Origin: Bacillota bacterium
GTDB taxonomy: Bacteria; Bacillota; UBA4882; UBA8346
Length of the DNA: 64,000 nt
Reading direction: 5' to 3'
Assembly (NCBI GenBank): GCA_023401925.1
Contig: JAEXDA010000051.1
Span: forward strand, 4,891 to 68,890
The position numbers were made by a program, and so were the translations under genes. Below, piece after piece: positions 62,471-64,000 of the stretch; the stretch's first letter is position 1, and every line of letters begins with the position of its first letter. The notes beneath the pieces were generated by a model that worked only from the letters and a program-made list of their open reading frames with translations, did not search any database and had not been told where the DNA came from.

Positions 62471-63873
62471 ATGGACCAACCCGTCAAAAATTCTGTTGGT
62501 GACGAATTTAGAAATGCGCCGCTCTCCGACCAAAGATTAATTCATCGATTAATGTATATCGCAACGATTTTGGGAGAAAATCCCGAAAAATCAATTCCAG
62601 ACGCTTGCCCGAATTGGGCAACAACAAAAGCGACATACGATTTTTTTAAAAATGATAAGGTATCACCTCAAGCCATTATCGCACCGCATCGTTTTAATAC
62701 AATTGAGCGAATGAAACAATTTTCGCTGGTCTTGTGTATTCAAGACTCAAGCGCGTTAGATTTTACTAGTCATAAAAGCACCAGGGGATTAGGCCCATAT
62801 ACAACAGATCAACAGACACTTGGATTACTCATGCACTCCGTTTTAGCTATTAGCCCAGAAGGAATACCGCTTGGACTACTTTACCAAAATATTTGGTCTC
62901 GCGAAAACTATCCGACTCAAAAAAGGGTCCAACGACGTAACCTTCCGATCGAAGCTAAAGAAAGCTTCAAGTGGTTAAAGGCGCATGCGGAGAGTCTGCA
63001 AGACATTCCTAATTCAATCCAAACAGTAACCATCTGTGACCGAGAAGCTGACATCTATGAATTTTTCGAACAAGCCATTCAAAGAAAGGACCATCTTTTA
63101 ATCCGGGCAGTCCATAATCGTCGGATTATTGGGGAATATCACCTTCTTTTGGAGCAAATCATTCATCTCCCAAAATGGGACAATGCATGGTTGATATCCC
63201 CCGGAAGCCGGAGCAGAACCTTCCGCCGCGTCAAGCAAAGTTGAGTATTCAATACTGTCCGGTCAATGTTTGTGCCGCACATACTAAATCTAAAAACCCA
63301 GAGAGTGTTGCGCTTTATGCGGTATATGCCCGAGAAGTTGAGACTCCCGAAGGGGAAGATCCAATTGAATGGTTACTCTTAACCACGGTGCCGGTAACCA
63401 ATCAGTCAGAAGCAATCCAAAAAATCCAATGGTATCGGGAACGTTGGAAAATCGAACGGTTTCATTTCGCATTAAAAAGCGGTTGTCGTATTGAGGAACT
63501 ACAACTGGAAATGAGTGACCGTTTAATCAATGCAATTACACTGTATTCAGTGATCGCCTGGCGTTTAATTTGGTTAACCTAACAAGCAAGGGTAACTCCA
63601 AATCAATCCTGTGAAATAATTCTAGAGACCCAGGAATGGCAAACGTTATATTGCGTGGTCAATAAAACTAAAATTCCTCCTGATCATCCATTAACGCTTC
63701 AAGAAGCCGTTTTACTAATAGCAAAGTTGGGTGGGTTTCTTGGGCGTAAATGTGATGGTAATCCTGGTGTAAAAGTATTGTGGCGTGGCCTCCAAAAACT
63801 TAACCAGGGTATGTTATTCTTTGAGTTAGCCCGCTCCCTACCATTTAATCCCAAAGATATGGGTAATGAATAG
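62471..63873 (+). pseudogene. IS4-family (Tn5-like) transposase, inactivated
   Basis: Three pieces together cover a transposase of about 465 residues. The first (to 63244) holds DACPNWATTKATYDFF and the DDE strands VLCIQDSSALDF and TVTICDREADIYEFF. One base is missing in the AAAA run near 63172: adding an A gives PKMGQCMVDIPRKPEQNLPP and continues in the second frame, which contains the YREW-like WYRERWKIERFHFALKSG. A stop at 63580-63582 then interrupts WRLIWLT; the same frame continues to 63873 with a Tn5-type dimerisation end. Two lesions mean that it is dead. Confidence 0.85.
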
Positions 63874-63985
63874 CACTTTAGGGGGAGACATAATGGAAGT
63901 GCCAGCACTCCATTCGCTATCACGTAGGTTATAATGAGAATGAAGAGGCTCATTACAGAGCTACAAAACGAAGGAGGCTGACAAT

Positions 63986-64000
63986 ATGAAGTATACCACA
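63986..64000 (+). CDS. Start of a gene cut by the window edge
   Basis: AAGGAGG (63971-63977) stands eight bases before an ATG that begins MKYTT and runs off the window. Nothing can be said about the product. Confidence 0.5.

Overview
The window looks like a chromosomal stretch of an anaerobic or facultatively anaerobic, fermentative Firmicute (Bacillota). This rests on the strong AGGAGG ribosome sites, frequent GTG/TTG starts, AT-rich spacers with U-tailed terminators, YesM/YesN-type signalling, an NfnAB-like pair, secreted xylan-active enzymes and anaerobic-style Fe-S enzymes. I cannot name a species. No rRNA, tRNA or CRISPR array was recognised. Nearly all genes lie on the minus strand.

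Left part (1-12 kb): a tightly packed sulfate assimilation operon read from 11711 down to 1627: cysT-cysW-cysA, a ThiS-like sulfur carrier with a C-terminal tail, metY, a MoeB/ThiF-like adenylyltransferase, a JAMM protease, a siroheme/ferredoxin sulfite reductase, a TusA-like protein, an APS reductase (cysH) and ATP sulfurylase (cysD, cysN). Carrier, activating enzyme, protease and MetY together resemble the protein-thiocarboxylate (HcyS/HcyF/HcyD) route to homocysteine known from Wolinella. CysN carries a dead APS-kinase-like tail, which fits a CysH that should use APS directly. Downstream lie tandem terminators and a 42-bp tandem repeat array.

12-26 kb: an organosulfur cluster (RidA, solute-binding protein, LUD protein, a frameshifted flavin-type protein, a radical SAM protein, a DszB-like desulfinase, two permeases, one ATPase). 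Then a group II intron sits directly behind the terminator of a sulfate-binding protein gene, followed by a hemA-like gene and cysK. Four promoters (cysT, ridA, sbp, cysK) have TTGACA-N17-TAnnnT architecture, and three of them carry a shared TAGGAAT element, suggesting one cysteine/sulfur regulon.

26-31.4 kb: a secreted 13-repeat beta-propeller-type protein and a secreted four-module xylanase/deacetylase (GH11, two CBMs, CE4) with three CAAACGTTTG palindromes far upstream. Then comes a relic of a class B1 metallo-beta-lactamase with its BlaI-like operators still in place.

31.4-41.2 kb: a sulfatase, a YesM-type histidine kinase, a YesN-type regulator and a NitT/TauT-type ABC importer with two permeases and two different ATPases. 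The ATPase pair has complementary degenerate motifs, as in asymmetric heterodimeric ABC proteins.

41.4-44.1 kb: a gene relic, a truncated transposase and a plus-strand GH105 unsaturated glucuronyl/rhamnogalacturonyl hydrolase.

44.2-60.5 kb: a large catabolic operon: a Liv-type ABC importer, a VOC protein, an IlvD/Edd dehydratase, a LacI regulator, a tagatose-3-epimerase-like protein, an Old Yellow Enzyme, Zn- and short-chain dehydrogenases, a fumarate-reductase-like flavoprotein and NfnAB-like subunits. The substrate is unknown. Identical 15-bp LacI-type operators lie just downstream of two promoters in this operon.

Right end: a flavodoxin, an aldo/keto reductase relic, a damaged IS4-family transposase and the first codons of another gene.
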